From: Corallococcus coralloides DSM 2259
GTDB lineage: Bacteria; Myxococcota; Myxococcia; Myxococcales; Myxococcaceae
Direction of reading: 5' to 3'
DNA: 64,000 nt
NCBI RefSeq assembly: GCF_000255295.1
Contig: NC_017030.1
Coordinates: forward strand, 2,604,001 to 2,668,000
In this document: one piece after another, positions 34,940 to 42,902 of the stretch
Position numbering within the stretch: position 1 is the stretch's first letter
How the letters are laid out: the number at the start of each line of letters is the position of its first letter
Position numbers and translations under genes: made by a program
The notes under the pieces: generated by a model
The model's database searches: none
What the model was told of the DNA's origin: nothing
What the model saw: the letters and a program-made list of their open reading frames with translations, nothing else

Positions 34940-35713
34940 TCAGTCGTCCTTGCCGTCGTGGTGGCTGCCGTTGTCGTCGTCGTCCTCGCCGCCGTTGCGG
35001 TCATGGTCGTCGAAGGCGTCGATGGACTTCTGGAGGTTGTTCTCCAGCTCCGACCGGGCGCTGGACTCGCGCGGGTCCAGCCGCTTGCCGTCCTTGTCGG
35101 TGAACCAGCCGCTCGGGTCGATGTTGAAGGTCACGTTCTGGTCGTCACCCTCGGCGATCTCGAAGCTCACCTCGCGCTCCTGCTCCACGCGGAGGCTGGA
35201 GACGAACTGGAAGGGCTCGCCGTCGATGTGGCCGTCGATGATCAGCGACGCGCCCTGGTCCGCCAGCTCCTTCAATCCGCCCGTGGCGTTCGCGGGGTCG
35301 ACCTTGCCGATGTCGAATTCGATCTCGTCGTAGGTGCCGACATCCACGGAGATGTCCTGCAGGCGCACCAGCTGGCCTTCCAGCGCCGTTCCGGACAGGT
35401 CGATGAGGAACGACCCCGTGCGCTGCTTGTGCTCGCTCTTGTCGTCAGTCCCGGCGTCGGTCCCCGCGTCGGAATCGTCGTCCGAGCTGTCGTCATGGTG
35501 GCCTTCGCGCTTGAGCTCCAGCTCGCGGACCGACAGCCGCACGCGATCCACGGTGATGCCATTGGAGAGCACCAGCCGCTGGCTGGACGTGCGCGTCAGG
35601 GCCGAGCCCGTGACCGCGCTCCCCATCCGCGTGCTCAACCCCACCGACGACGTGCTGTTGCCGCACGCGGACAGCCACATGAGGGACGCGAACAGACCGA
35701 TGAAACGACGCAT
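34940..35713 (-). CDS. Asp/His-rich lipoprotein, DUF4382-like
   Basis: This 257-residue lipoprotein has a signal peptide ending in LSAC (C16). Residues about 70-95 (HHDDSSDDDSDAGTDAG) and the last 25 residues (EDDDDNGSHHDGKDD) are Asp/His-rich and may bind metal ions. The central part (VRLQDISVDVGTYDEIEFDI) matches the pattern of outer-surface DUF4382 proteins. The start at 35713 has GGAG upstream. It faces the ECF sigma operon divergently. The function is unknown. Confidence 0.75.
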   Translation of the reverse strand: MRRFIGLFASLMWLSACGNSTSSVGLSTRMGSAVTGSALTRTSSQRLVLSNGITVDRVRLSVRELELKREGHHDDSSDDDSDAGTDAGTDDKSEHKQRTGSFLIDLSGTALEGQLVRLQDISVDVGTYDEIEFDIGKVDPANATGGLKELADQGASLIIDGHIDGEPFQFVSSLRVEQEREVSFEIAEGDDQNVTFNIDPSGWFTDKDGKRLDPRESSARSELENNLQKSIDAFDDHDRNGGEDDDDNGSHHDGKDD

Positions 35714-36036
35714 GACGTGTGTCTCCTGGTTCCGGTGGGGGATGCCGGGCCCGTGGACTCGCACCGGCCGTGCGATGCCCGCCCGTCATCCCTTCCGCTG
35801 AAGGAAAGGAGTCCGGCCGCGAAAAACGGCCACAGGCCGGATTTTCCCGGGCGATTTTCCGGGGGCTCGGCCGGGCGGGCGTGGCCGGAAAAGCCCTCCG
35901 TGACTCCTTCCCTGGGGACGGAGTACTGAACAGGGGACATGGCTTGCATCCTCTCACCTGGACCGGCATCGCCTCGGAGGCCCTGCCCCGGCACGTGGCC
36001 GTCGCGCGCGTGCGCGGAGCGGGCGGGGAGGGTGCC
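35714..36036. other. Non-coding divergent region between the lipoprotein and the ECF operon
   Basis: This 323-bp stretch has no gene I can support. It holds the likely promoters of the lipoprotein (minus) and sigma gene (plus), a direct repeat at 35840-35865, and a short inverted match (CCGGAAAA at 35885-35892 to TTTTCCGG at 35856-35863). Confidence 0.5.
35840..35865. repeat. Tandem 13-bp direct repeat
   Basis: GATTTTCCCGGGC (35840-35852) is followed by GATTTTCCGGGGG (35853-35865). Each is 10 or more bases alike. The pair lies about 170 bp upstream of the ECF sigma start and could be a regulator site. Function is not shown. Confidence 0.45.
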
Positions 36037-36609
36037 GTGACGGAGCAGGAGCTGGCGGACTGCATTCGCCGTGCGGCGCGCGGTGATCAGTCCGCGTGCG
36101 GTCAGCTCTACCAGCGCTTCCACGGGGCCGTGCGCCGCGTGGCCCAGGGCTCGGGCGTCCTGGGCGCGGCGGAGGTGGAGGACGCGGTGCAGGAGACGTT
36201 CGTGCGCGCCTTCCGCGAGCTGCCCCGACTCCAGCATCCGCGCGCGTTCAGTAGCTGGCTGCTGACCATCGCGCGGCATCACGCCTATGCGCTCAGCCGG
36301 GGCGCGAAGGCCCGGGCCCGCGTGGAGGAGGACCTGGCGCGCGAACTGGACACCGTCGCGCCCGCGCTGCCGCCGTCGTTGACGCTGGAGCGCCGCGTGG
36401 CCGTGGTGCGCGCGCTCATCGAAGGGCTGCCCGAAGGCCCGGAGAAGGAGACCGCCCGCCTCTTCTATCTGGAGGGAGAGCTGAGCGCGCGGGAGATCGC
36501 CGACCGGCTGGGGCTGGGCAAGAGCGCGGTGACGATGCGGCTGGAGCGCTTCAGGGCCCGCGTGAAGCGCGAGCTGCTGGCGAGGCTGCTGGCTGCGGAG
36601 GTGGGCTGA
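36037..36609 (+). CDS. ECF-type RNA polymerase sigma factor
   Basis: This 190-residue protein has a region 2 (SACGQLYQRFHGAVRRVAQ...VEDAVQETFVRAFREL, where the DAVQETF core is typical) and a region 4 helix-turn-helix (LSAREIADRLGLGKSAVTMRLERFRARVKREL) joined by a linker. The GTG start has GGGGAGG five bases upstream. It directs transcription of its own operon in typical cases; the next gene appears to encode its anti-sigma factor. The class cannot be set without comparison. Confidence 0.9.
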   Translation: MTEQELADCIRRAARGDQSACGQLYQRFHGAVRRVAQGSGVLGAAEVEDAVQETFVRAFRELPRLQHPRAFSSWLLTIARHHAYALSRGAKARARVEEDLARELDTVAPALPPSLTLERRVAVVRALIEGLPEGPEKETARLFYLEGELSAREIADRLGLGKSAVTMRLERFRARVKRELLARLLAAEVG

Positions 36610-36612
36610 ACC

Positions 36613-37410
36613 ATGGGCGCGAGCGACAGACATCTGGACGTGGAGTCCGCGAAGCAGCTCGAACGGCGTGAGCCCGAAGCGGTGCGCTATTTCGCCGAGC
36701 ACCTCTCGCATCCCTGTGAGACGTGCGAGGCGTTCCTCGCGCGCGACGACGCGGAGCCCGGCGAACTTCGGGGGGTGGATGCGCTGGCGGACGAAGCGCT
36801 CGTCGCGGCCTCGGACCGTCCCGTCCGGGAGGACGCGGTCGGTTGGGCGCGGGTGCGCCGGAAGCTGCGCGCGCCCCAGCGGGTATGGGTGACAGGAGGA
36901 TTGGGAGCCGTGGCCGCCGCGGTCCTCCTGGCGCTCGTGGTGCGTCCGGGGACCGGAGGGCCGGGCAGCGTGGAGGCGCCCTCGCAGCGCATCAAGGGCA
37001 CCGCGCCCCTGGCATTGGAGCTCACGGCGGTGGCGCGATTGCCGACGGGCGAGGTGCGCGCGGTCGCCCCGGACGCGATGCTTCCGCCCGAAGCCGTGGT
37101 GCTGCTGCGCTACCACGCCAGTGAGTCCGCGGACGCACTGCTGGTGCGCGAATCCCCCGGGGTGCCGCCGCAGGTGCTGGGCCGTCATGCATTGACGCCG
37201 GGCACGCACGACCTGCGCGACGGCGAGGACCTGGCCGGCGTGTCCCTGGAGGACGAGCGCGGACCCGTGACGCTGGTGTTGGTCGCCTGGCCGCACGGTG
37301 AACAGGGGAACGCGGCGCTGGAAGTGGTGCGCGTCAGCGGACAGGTGCCCCCGGACGCGGCCCAGGCCCGCCTTCGCTTGAAGGTGGAGTCGGGGCATGC
37401 TGCTCCCTGA
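36613..37410 (+). CDS. Probable anti-sigma factor, one membrane segment
   Basis: This 265-residue protein starts three bases after the sigma gene. The N-terminal part has a Zn-type pattern H30-x4-C35-x2-C38 (HLSHPCETC), like ZAS domains. One membrane span, about residues 90-109 (WVTGGLGAVAAAVLLALVV), separates a cytoplasmic domain from a long periplasmic one of unknown kind. The location, topology and neighbours support the anti-sigma role; the sequence alone would not. It overlaps the caspase gene by 14 bases. Confidence 0.7.
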   Translation: MGASDRHLDVESAKQLERREPEAVRYFAEHLSHPCETCEAFLARDDAEPGELRGVDALADEALVAASDRPVREDAVGWARVRRKLRAPQRVWVTGGLGAVAAAVLLALVVRPGTGGPGSVEAPSQRIKGTAPLALELTAVARLPTGEVRAVAPDAMLPPEAVVLLRYHASESADALLVRESPGVPPQVLGRHALTPGTHDLRDGEDLAGVSLEDERGPVTLVLVAWPHGEQGNAALEVVRVSGQVPPDAAQARLRLKVESGHAAP

Positions 37411-39082
37411 GGAGCCGCGCGTGTCCCGCCTGCTGTTCATCCCCGTGGTGCTGGCGCTGGTGGTGCTCGGCGCGTGCCGCTCCGTGGAGCCGCGGGAGAA
37501 GGGCCGCGCGGTGCGGGTGCGCCTGGAGGATGGCGTGCTGGCCTCGGCGCAGGAGGGCGAACGGCACGCGCTGCTCATCGGCATCTCCGCGTACACGGAC
37601 CCCGCATGGAACGGGCTGCGCTACGCGGCGAAGGACGCGGACGACCTGGGCCGCGTGCTGGCGGATCCAGCGCGCGGAGGCTTCCGCTCCGTGACGGTGC
37701 TCACGAGGCCCGAGCAGACGACGCGCACGTCGGTGCTCGCCGCGCTTCAGGCACTGGAGGCGCGTCCCTGGAGGCCCCAGGACACGGTGGTCGTGTACGT
37801 GTCCGGGCACGGCTCGCTGGCGCGCGACGTGAGGGGCGAATTGCAGCGCTACCTGGTGACGTCCGACACCCGCTACCGCGACGTGGCCGGCACGGGACTG
37901 GACATGGCCACGCTGGAGCAGTCGCTGGAGCGGCTGGGTTCGCGGCGGCGCGTGCTCGTGCTGGCCACCTGTCACAGCGGCACGGGCAAGTCGCTGCTGC
38001 CGCCGGAGGTCCGCGACGAGCTCGCCCACACCAAGGCGTCCTTCCTGCCGCAGCCGCTGGAGGCGGCGAGCCGCGCCTCGCTGGTGCTGTCCGCCAGCGA
38101 CTGGGGCGAGGCCGCGCGAGAGGACGACGCGCTGGCCAATGACATCTACACGCACTTCCTCATCCAGGCGCTCGACGGAAGCGGCGACCGCAACCGCGAC
38201 GGCGCGGTGAGCGCCACCGAGGCCCACGATTGGGCCCGCCGCAACACCTGGGCCTATACGGAAGGCCGCCAGCGCCCCAGCGCGCAGATTCTGGAAGTGG
38301 GCGCGGATCCGGTGCTGCTGTCCGGCTCGTTGCAGCGTCCGGGGCAGCCAGAGGTCTTCTCCTACAGCGCGAGGCTGGAGGGCTTCACGCTCAAGGTGGA
38401 CGGCCACGACGCGGGCGAGCTGCCCGGTGGCGTGGTGGTGCCGGAGGGCCGGCGGAAGCTGGAGCTGCGCAAGGGCGGCCAGGTGTTGTGGGAGGACACC
38501 GTGGCGCTGCGCTCCGGCGAGCGGCGCGAACTGGAGGCGTTCCTGCGCCCCATCGCGGACGGGCCCAAGCGCACGGTGACGCTGGGCGGAGGCGTGCTCG
38601 GCTTCCTGGATGGACAGAGCCGCCAGCAGGTGCTGCCGGCGTCGGCGCAGGCGGGCGTGGGGCTGGGCTGGGAGGGCGTGCTCCTGGACGGGAAGCTGGA
38701 CCTCTGGGTGGACGTGGCGGCGGGGCAGGGGAGTCAGTCGCTGCGGTTGGATCCAGGCGGCGACGTGCCGGTGCGGCACCGCACGCTGCTCGTGGGCGTG
38801 GCGGTGGGGCCCACGTGGACATGGGGCCGGCTGGGCCTGTCCACCGGTCCGCGCGTGGCCGGTTTGTGGTTGCAGCGCTCCTTCCAGTTGGAGCTGCTGG
38901 ACAGGAACGAGCAGTACGTCACGGCCTGGCCGGGATGGATGGCCGCGCTGTCGTTCCGCTTCAGTCCGGTGTGGATGGTGGAGGCGCGAGCGCAGGCGTT
39001 GTGGGCCTACGTCCCGGTGGACGGGCAGACGCGCACGGTGGGCTTTGGAGGCCTGATGCTGGCCGGAGGGTACCGCTTCTGA
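37397..39082 (+). CDS. Caspase-like (C14) lipoprotein with C-terminal beta-rich domain
   Basis: This 561-residue protein has a lipoprotein signal (lipobox LGAC, C27). The C14 caspase/metacaspase domain runs about residues 50-300, with the catalytic His H138 (YVSGHGS) and Cys C192 (LATCHSG). The C-terminal half (about 400-561) is glycine-rich with alternating hydrophobic residues and ends in GGLMLAGGYRF, resembling an outer-membrane beta-barrel or the end of one. The start has GGAG seven bases upstream and overlaps the previous gene. A lipoprotein caspase under an ECF sigma/anti-sigma pair suggests an envelope stress or self/non-self response. Its targets are unknown. Confidence 0.8.
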   Translation: MLLPEEPRVSRLLFIPVVLALVVLGACRSVEPREKGRAVRVRLEDGVLASAQEGERHALLIGISAYTDPAWNGLRYAAKDADDLGRVLADPARGGFRSVTVLTRPEQTTRTSVLAALQALEARPWRPQDTVVVYVSGHGSLARDVRGELQRYLVTSDTRYRDVAGTGLDMATLEQSLERLGSRRRVLVLATCHSGTGKSLLPPEVRDELAHTKASFLPQPLEAASRASLVLSASDWGEAAREDDALANDIYTHFLIQALDGSGDRNRDGAVSATEAHDWARRNTWAYTEGRQRPSAQILEVGADPVLLSGSLQRPGQPEVFSYSARLEGFTLKVDGHDAGELPGGVVVPEGRRKLELRKGGQVLWEDTVALRSGERRELEAFLRPIADGPKRTVTLGGGVLGFLDGQSRQQVLPASAQAGVGLGWEGVLLDGKLDLWVDVAAGQGSQSLRLDPGGDVPVRHRTLLVGVAVGPTWTWGRLGLSTGPRVAGLWLQRSFQLELLDRNEQYVTAWPGWMAALSFRFSPVWMVEARAQALWAYVPVDGQTRTVGFGGLMLAGGYRF

Positions 39083-39705
39083 TGCGAGCCAGGACATGCG
39101 GCGGAGCGCTGGTGCTGGCGCTCGTGGGCTGTGGCGGATTCGAGAACGGAGACCTGCGCACAGGCACCGTGCGAGGCCGCGTGCTGGGCGCGGAGTCCGG
39201 CGTGGCGCGCGTCAGCGTGCTGGGCCATGAGGAGCTGCGCGCGACGGTGGCCGCGGACGGCCGCTTCGAACTGGACGGAGTGCCGGCGGTGTCGCTGGAG
39301 CTGTACGTGGTCGCCTCACGCACGAAAGCGGCGAGGACGCCCGTGCTGGCGCAAGGAGCCCGGGTCACCGACGTGGGCGACATCCAGGGGAAGCCCGGGG
39401 CCTTCCTCACCGTGAGGGTGCGGGACGAGCAGGGCGCCATCCCGCCCGACGTCGAAGTGGAGCTGCGAGGCACGGGGGAAGACCGCGCGAAGGTGGACAC
39501 GAGCAGCGGAGAGGTGCGCCTGGGGCCACTGCCCGCGGGCTGCTACGCGCTGGAGGTCAAGGCCGACGACCTGGAGGACGTGGAGACCGAGGTCTGCGTC
39601 CGTGAAGGCGAGGAGCGGCTCCAGCCCATCACGCTGCCCGCGGATGACGATGGCGGCGGGGACGACGACGGCGGCGATGACCACGGCGGCCGCGATGGTG
39701 GCTGA
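39082..39705 (+). CDS. Lipoprotein with carboxypeptidase-regulatory-like domain and Asp-rich tail
   Basis: This 207-residue lipoprotein (signal ending LVGC, C17) has a beta-sandwich fold like the carboxypeptidase regulatory domain (GTVRGRVLGAESGVARVSVLG, DGRFELDGVP) and ends with an Asp/Gly-rich tail. It overlaps the caspase stop by one base (TGATG), so it is translationally coupled. It may be the outer-face partner of the caspase protein. The family role is not known. Confidence 0.75.
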   Translation: MRARTCGGALVLALVGCGGFENGDLRTGTVRGRVLGAESGVARVSVLGHEELRATVAADGRFELDGVPAVSLELYVVASRTKAARTPVLAQGARVTDVGDIQGKPGAFLTVRVRDEQGAIPPDVEVELRGTGEDRAKVDTSSGEVRLGPLPAGCYALEVKADDLEDVETEVCVREGEERLQPITLPADDDGGGDDDGGDDHGGRDGG

Positions 39706-39730
39706 GCGGCACTTCAGGTGGGGTTCGGCT

Positions 39731-40375
39731 TCACCGTGATTCCGCAGCGGTGATTCGCAGCGAATCCAAGAAGGCTTCGCCCTCGGGAAACGGGTCTTGC
39801 TCCAGCCCGGGCGCATGGAGGGTGACGCGACCTGTGCCGAGGACGATCCAGCGGATGCGGAGCATCTCCTTCGGTCCGACCAGGATGAATCCAGGCTGTT
39901 CCTTCCCCCGAGAGACCGTGCGCATCTCCCACCCATTCCAGGGCGCGGGCAGGCGGCTGAGTGTGTCCTCGGGAAAGCCGTAGCTCTGGACCAGGGTCTT
40001 TCGCAGTTGCTCGACGTTCTCCTGGGTCGATGCGTGAGGCGGGAAGGAGTCTGCTTCCCAGGTCACGCTCAGATGCCGGCTCAGGTCCTCCCGGTACCAC
40101 GCGCAAACGACGAAGGCCGTGACCTGGGGATCCAGACCAGTGACTTCCGTGGGCTTGTACGTCCGGCATCCTTCGAGGAGGTCTGGGGGAATCCCCTCCG
40201 GCCTCGGGAGTGGCACACGTGGCGCCATGACGCTGATTCCAGGCACGGGCTCCCAACGGATCAGATCCTCCGGAAGGGGCCACTGGGGCCAGGCGGGAGC
40301 AGCCGTCCGCCCCGTCGCACAGGCCATGCATGCGAGCCCAACCACACCTGGAATGAAGCGGTACGCCTGGAGCAT
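39731..40375 (-). CDS. Hypothetical lipoprotein
   Basis: This 214-residue protein begins with a hydrophobic segment ending in LACMAC (a Cys at residue 15 or 18), so a lipoprotein signal is likely. The rest has no motif I recognise. The start codon has no good ribosome site. It converges on the preceding operon, 25 bases away, and lies 65 bases from the divergently read hemE start. Confidence 0.6.
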   Translation of the reverse strand: MLQAYRFIPGVVGLACMACATGRTAAPAWPQWPLPEDLIRWEPVPGISVMAPRVPLPRPEGIPPDLLEGCRTYKPTEVTGLDPQVTAFVVCAWYREDLSRHLSVTWEADSFPPHASTQENVEQLRKTLVQSYGFPEDTLSRLPAPWNGWEMRTVSRGKEQPGFILVGPKEMLRIRWIVLGTGRVTLHAPGLEQDPFPEGEAFLDSLRITAAESR

Positions 40376-40439
40376 GAAGATAGGGTACACCCCGGGCCGT
40401 GAAGCCCCTGCCTCCCTCTCGCCCCTCGAAGGTGACGAC

Positions 40440-41483
40440 GTGAACGACCGACTCCTGCGCACGGCGCGCCGCCAGCCCACCGACACCACCCCCGTGTGGC
40501 TGATGCGTCAGGCGGGCCGCTACCTGCCCGAGTACCGCGCCATCCGCGGCAACATCGCGTTCCTGGACCTCTGCAAGAACCCGGACCTGGCCGCGGAAGT
40601 CACCGTCCAGCCCATCACCCGCCTGGGCGTGGACGCGGCCATCATCTTCTCCGACATCCTCATCCCCGTGGAGGCCATGGGCATCCACCTGGAGCTGGGC
40701 GACAAGGGCCCCCACTTCCCCAACCCGCTGCGCACGCCCGCGGACATCGACAAGCTCGGCGTCCCCGACCCCGTCGAAGGCACCGGTTTCGTCGCCGAAG
40801 CCATCCGCCGCACGCGCAAGGCCATCAACGACTCCGTGCCCGTCATCGGCTTCGCAGGCGCGCCCTTCACCCTGGCCGCGTACATGGTCGAGGGCGGCGG
40901 CTCCAAGAGCTACATCCAGATCAAGCGCCTGCTCTTCGAGCAGCCCGAAGTCGCCCACCGCCTCTTCCAGAAGCTCACCGACACCCTCATCCCGTACCTC
41001 AAGATGCAGGTGGAGGCCGGCGCCAGCATCGTCCAAATCTTCGACTCCTGGGGCGGCGAGCTGTCCCCCTGGGACTTCGAACGCTTCAGCCTCCCGTACC
41101 TCACCCGCATGGTCACGGAGCTCAAGGCCACCGGCGTCCCCGTCATCCTCTTCGGCGTGAACATGACCCCGCACCTGCCGCTCCTGAAGCGCACCGGCGC
41201 GGACGTCATCGGCCTGGACTGGCGCTGCCCCGTGGACGAGGGCCGCCGCATCCTCGGGCCGGACGTGGCCACCCAGGGCAACCTGGATCCGCTCCACCTC
41301 TTCCTGCCCCGCGAGGAGCTGGACGGTCGCGTGAAGGACATCCTCCGCCGCGCCGGCCCCACCGGGCACATCTTCAACCTGGGCCACGGCATCCTCCCGC
41401 CCACCGACCCGGACGCCGCGAAGTTCCTCGTGGAGGCCGTCCACAAGCACGGCGCCGCCCTCCGCCAGGGCACGCTCGGCTGA
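40440..41483 (+). CDS. hemE: Uroporphyrinogen decarboxylase
   Basis: This 347-residue enzyme decarboxylates uroporphyrinogen III to coproporphyrinogen III in heme synthesis. The N-terminal signature TTPVWLMRQAGRYLPEYR includes the conserved Arg-Gln-Ala-Gly-Arg, and IFSDILIPVEAMG and GFAGAPFTLAAYMVEG follow. IFDSWGGELSPWDF and LGHGILPPTDP complete the fold. The start is a GTG with AAGGTGA six bases upstream. It is monocistronic as far as seen. Confidence 0.95.
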   Translation: MNDRLLRTARRQPTDTTPVWLMRQAGRYLPEYRAIRGNIAFLDLCKNPDLAAEVTVQPITRLGVDAAIIFSDILIPVEAMGIHLELGDKGPHFPNPLRTPADIDKLGVPDPVEGTGFVAEAIRRTRKAINDSVPVIGFAGAPFTLAAYMVEGGGSKSYIQIKRLLFEQPEVAHRLFQKLTDTLIPYLKMQVEAGASIVQIFDSWGGELSPWDFERFSLPYLTRMVTELKATGVPVILFGVNMTPHLPLLKRTGADVIGLDWRCPVDEGRRILGPDVATQGNLDPLHLFLPREELDGRVKDILRRAGPTGHIFNLGHGILPPTDPDAAKFLVEAVHKHGAALRQGTLG

Positions 41484-41514
41484 ACAATCCCCCGCCCGCC
41501 CGACTGGCGAGCAG

Positions 41515-41530
41515 TTGACTCAAGAATCAA
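41515..41530. promoter_or_regulatory. Candidate operator upstream of fadI
   Basis: TTGACTCAAGAATCAA is a 16-bp inverted repeat with 7-bp arms (one mismatch) and a two-base centre, eight bases upstream of the -35 box. It may be the binding site of a FadR-type or TetR repressor. No regulator is next to it. Confidence 0.4.
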
Positions 41531-41537
41531 TCCGACA

Positions 41538-41567
41538 TTGACGCGGTGCATTGCCCGCCGTTAGAAG
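41538..41567 (+). promoter_or_regulatory. Probable sigma-70-type promoter of fadIJ
   Basis: TTGACG (41538-41543) and TAGAAG (41562-41567) are separated by 18 bases, 34 bases before the fadI start. The -35 box matches five of six consensus bases, the -10 four of six. Confidence 0.5.
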
Positions 41568-41600
41568 CGCCTCACTCGTTTCACAGAGGGTGAGGCACAC

Positions 41601-42902
41601 ATGGCAAGCGAGAAGCGCAACGGCCACCGGCGGGTGGCCATCGTCCGAGGGCTGAGGACGCCGTTCGCGAAGGCGGGCACCGTCTTCGCGAACCTGACGG
41701 CGCTGGACCTGGGCCGCATGGTGGTCCAGGAGCTGGTGCAGCGCAGCGACCTGGACCCCAACGAAATCAACCAGGTCGTCTTCGGACAGGTCATCCCCAC
41801 GCTGACCGCGCCGTCCATCGCGCGCGAGGTGGTGCTGGCGGCGGGCCTGCCCAAGCGCATTGACGCCTTCACGGTGGCGCGCGCCTGCGCCACGTCCATC
41901 CAGTCCATGGTGGCGGGCGCCAACGCCATCGCGCTGGGGGACGCGGACGTCGTCATCACCGGCGGCACCGAGTCCCTGTCGGACGCGCCCATCTTCACCA
42001 GCCGCCCGCTGGCGCACGCGCTCGCCGCGTCGTCCAAGGGCAAGAGCCTGCCGGACAAGCTCAAGCCCTTCCAGAAGCTCAAGGCCAAGGACCTCATCCC
42101 CGTGCCCCCCGCCATCGCCGAGTACTCCACCGGCGAGACGATGGGCGAGAGCGCGGAGAAGATGGCCAAGGAGAACGGCATCACCCGCGAGGAGCAGGAC
42201 CTCATCGCGTTCAACTCGCACCAGAACGCGGCCCGCGCGTGGAAGGAGGGCCTTTTCGACGGTGAGGTGATGCACGTCACCGTGCCGCCGAAGTACGAGC
42301 AGACCGCCACGAAGGACAACATCGTGCGCGACGACACCAGCCTGGAGGCGCTCTCCAAGCTCAAGCCGGTGTTCGACCGCCGCTATGGCAGCGTCACCGC
42401 CGGCAACGCGTCCCCGCTGACGGACGGCGCCGCGGCGCTCCTGCTGATGAGCGAGGAGAAGGCGAAGGCGCTGGGCTACGAGCCGCTGGGCTTCCTGCGC
42501 TCGCACGCCTTCGCGGCCACGGACCCGGGCGACCAGCTGCTCCAGGGCCCGGCGTACGCGGCGCCCGTGGCGCTCAAGCGCGCGGGGATGAAGCTGGGGG
42601 ACATCGACCTGGTGGAGATGCACGAGGCCTTCGCCGCGCAGGTGGCGAGCAACCTCCAGGCGCTGGCGTCCAAGGAGTTCGCGAAGAAGGCGGGCTTCAA
42701 CGCGCCCGTCGGTGAAGTGGACCGGTCCATCCTGAACGTGACGGGCGGCTCCATCTCCATCGGGCACCCGTTCGGTGCGACGGGCGCGCGCATCATCACG
42801 CAGGCCCTCAATGAGCTGAAGCGTCGGAACAAGAACACGGTGTTGTGCACCGTCTGCGCCGCGGGTGGCCTGGGCGCCGCGGTCATCCTGGAGCGTGCGT
42901 GA
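41601..42902 (+). CDS. fadI: 3-ketoacyl-CoA thiolase, beta subunit of the trifunctional-type complex
   Basis: This 433-residue thiolase cleaves 3-ketoacyl-CoA in beta-oxidation. The nucleophile is C96 (VARACATSIQSM). SISIGHPFGATGAR and the C-terminal CTVCAAGGLGAA supply the catalytic His and second Cys. The length and the initiator region resemble FadI/trifunctional beta subunits rather than the shorter thiolase at 4852-6063. A GTGAGG ribosome site precedes the ATG. It overlaps the fadJ start by one base. Confidence 0.94.
   Translation: MASEKRNGHRRVAIVRGLRTPFAKAGTVFANLTALDLGRMVVQELVQRSDLDPNEINQVVFGQVIPTLTAPSIAREVVLAAGLPKRIDAFTVARACATSIQSMVAGANAIALGDADVVITGGTESLSDAPIFTSRPLAHALAASSKGKSLPDKLKPFQKLKAKDLIPVPPAIAEYSTGETMGESAEKMAKENGITREEQDLIAFNSHQNAARAWKEGLFDGEVMHVTVPPKYEQTATKDNIVRDDTSLEALSKLKPVFDRRYGSVTAGNASPLTDGAAALLLMSEEKAKALGYEPLGFLRSHAFAATDPGDQLLQGPAYAAPVALKRAGMKLGDIDLVEMHEAFAAQVASNLQALASKEFAKKAGFNAPVGEVDRSILNVTGGSISIGHPFGATGARIITQALNELKRRNKNTVLCTVCAAGGLGAAVILERA

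Noticed and set aside
39734-39765. Short direct repeat (GTGATTCCGCAGCG then GTGATTCGCAGCG)
   Set aside because: It lies in the 3' end of a coding sequence and is too short to mark an element.
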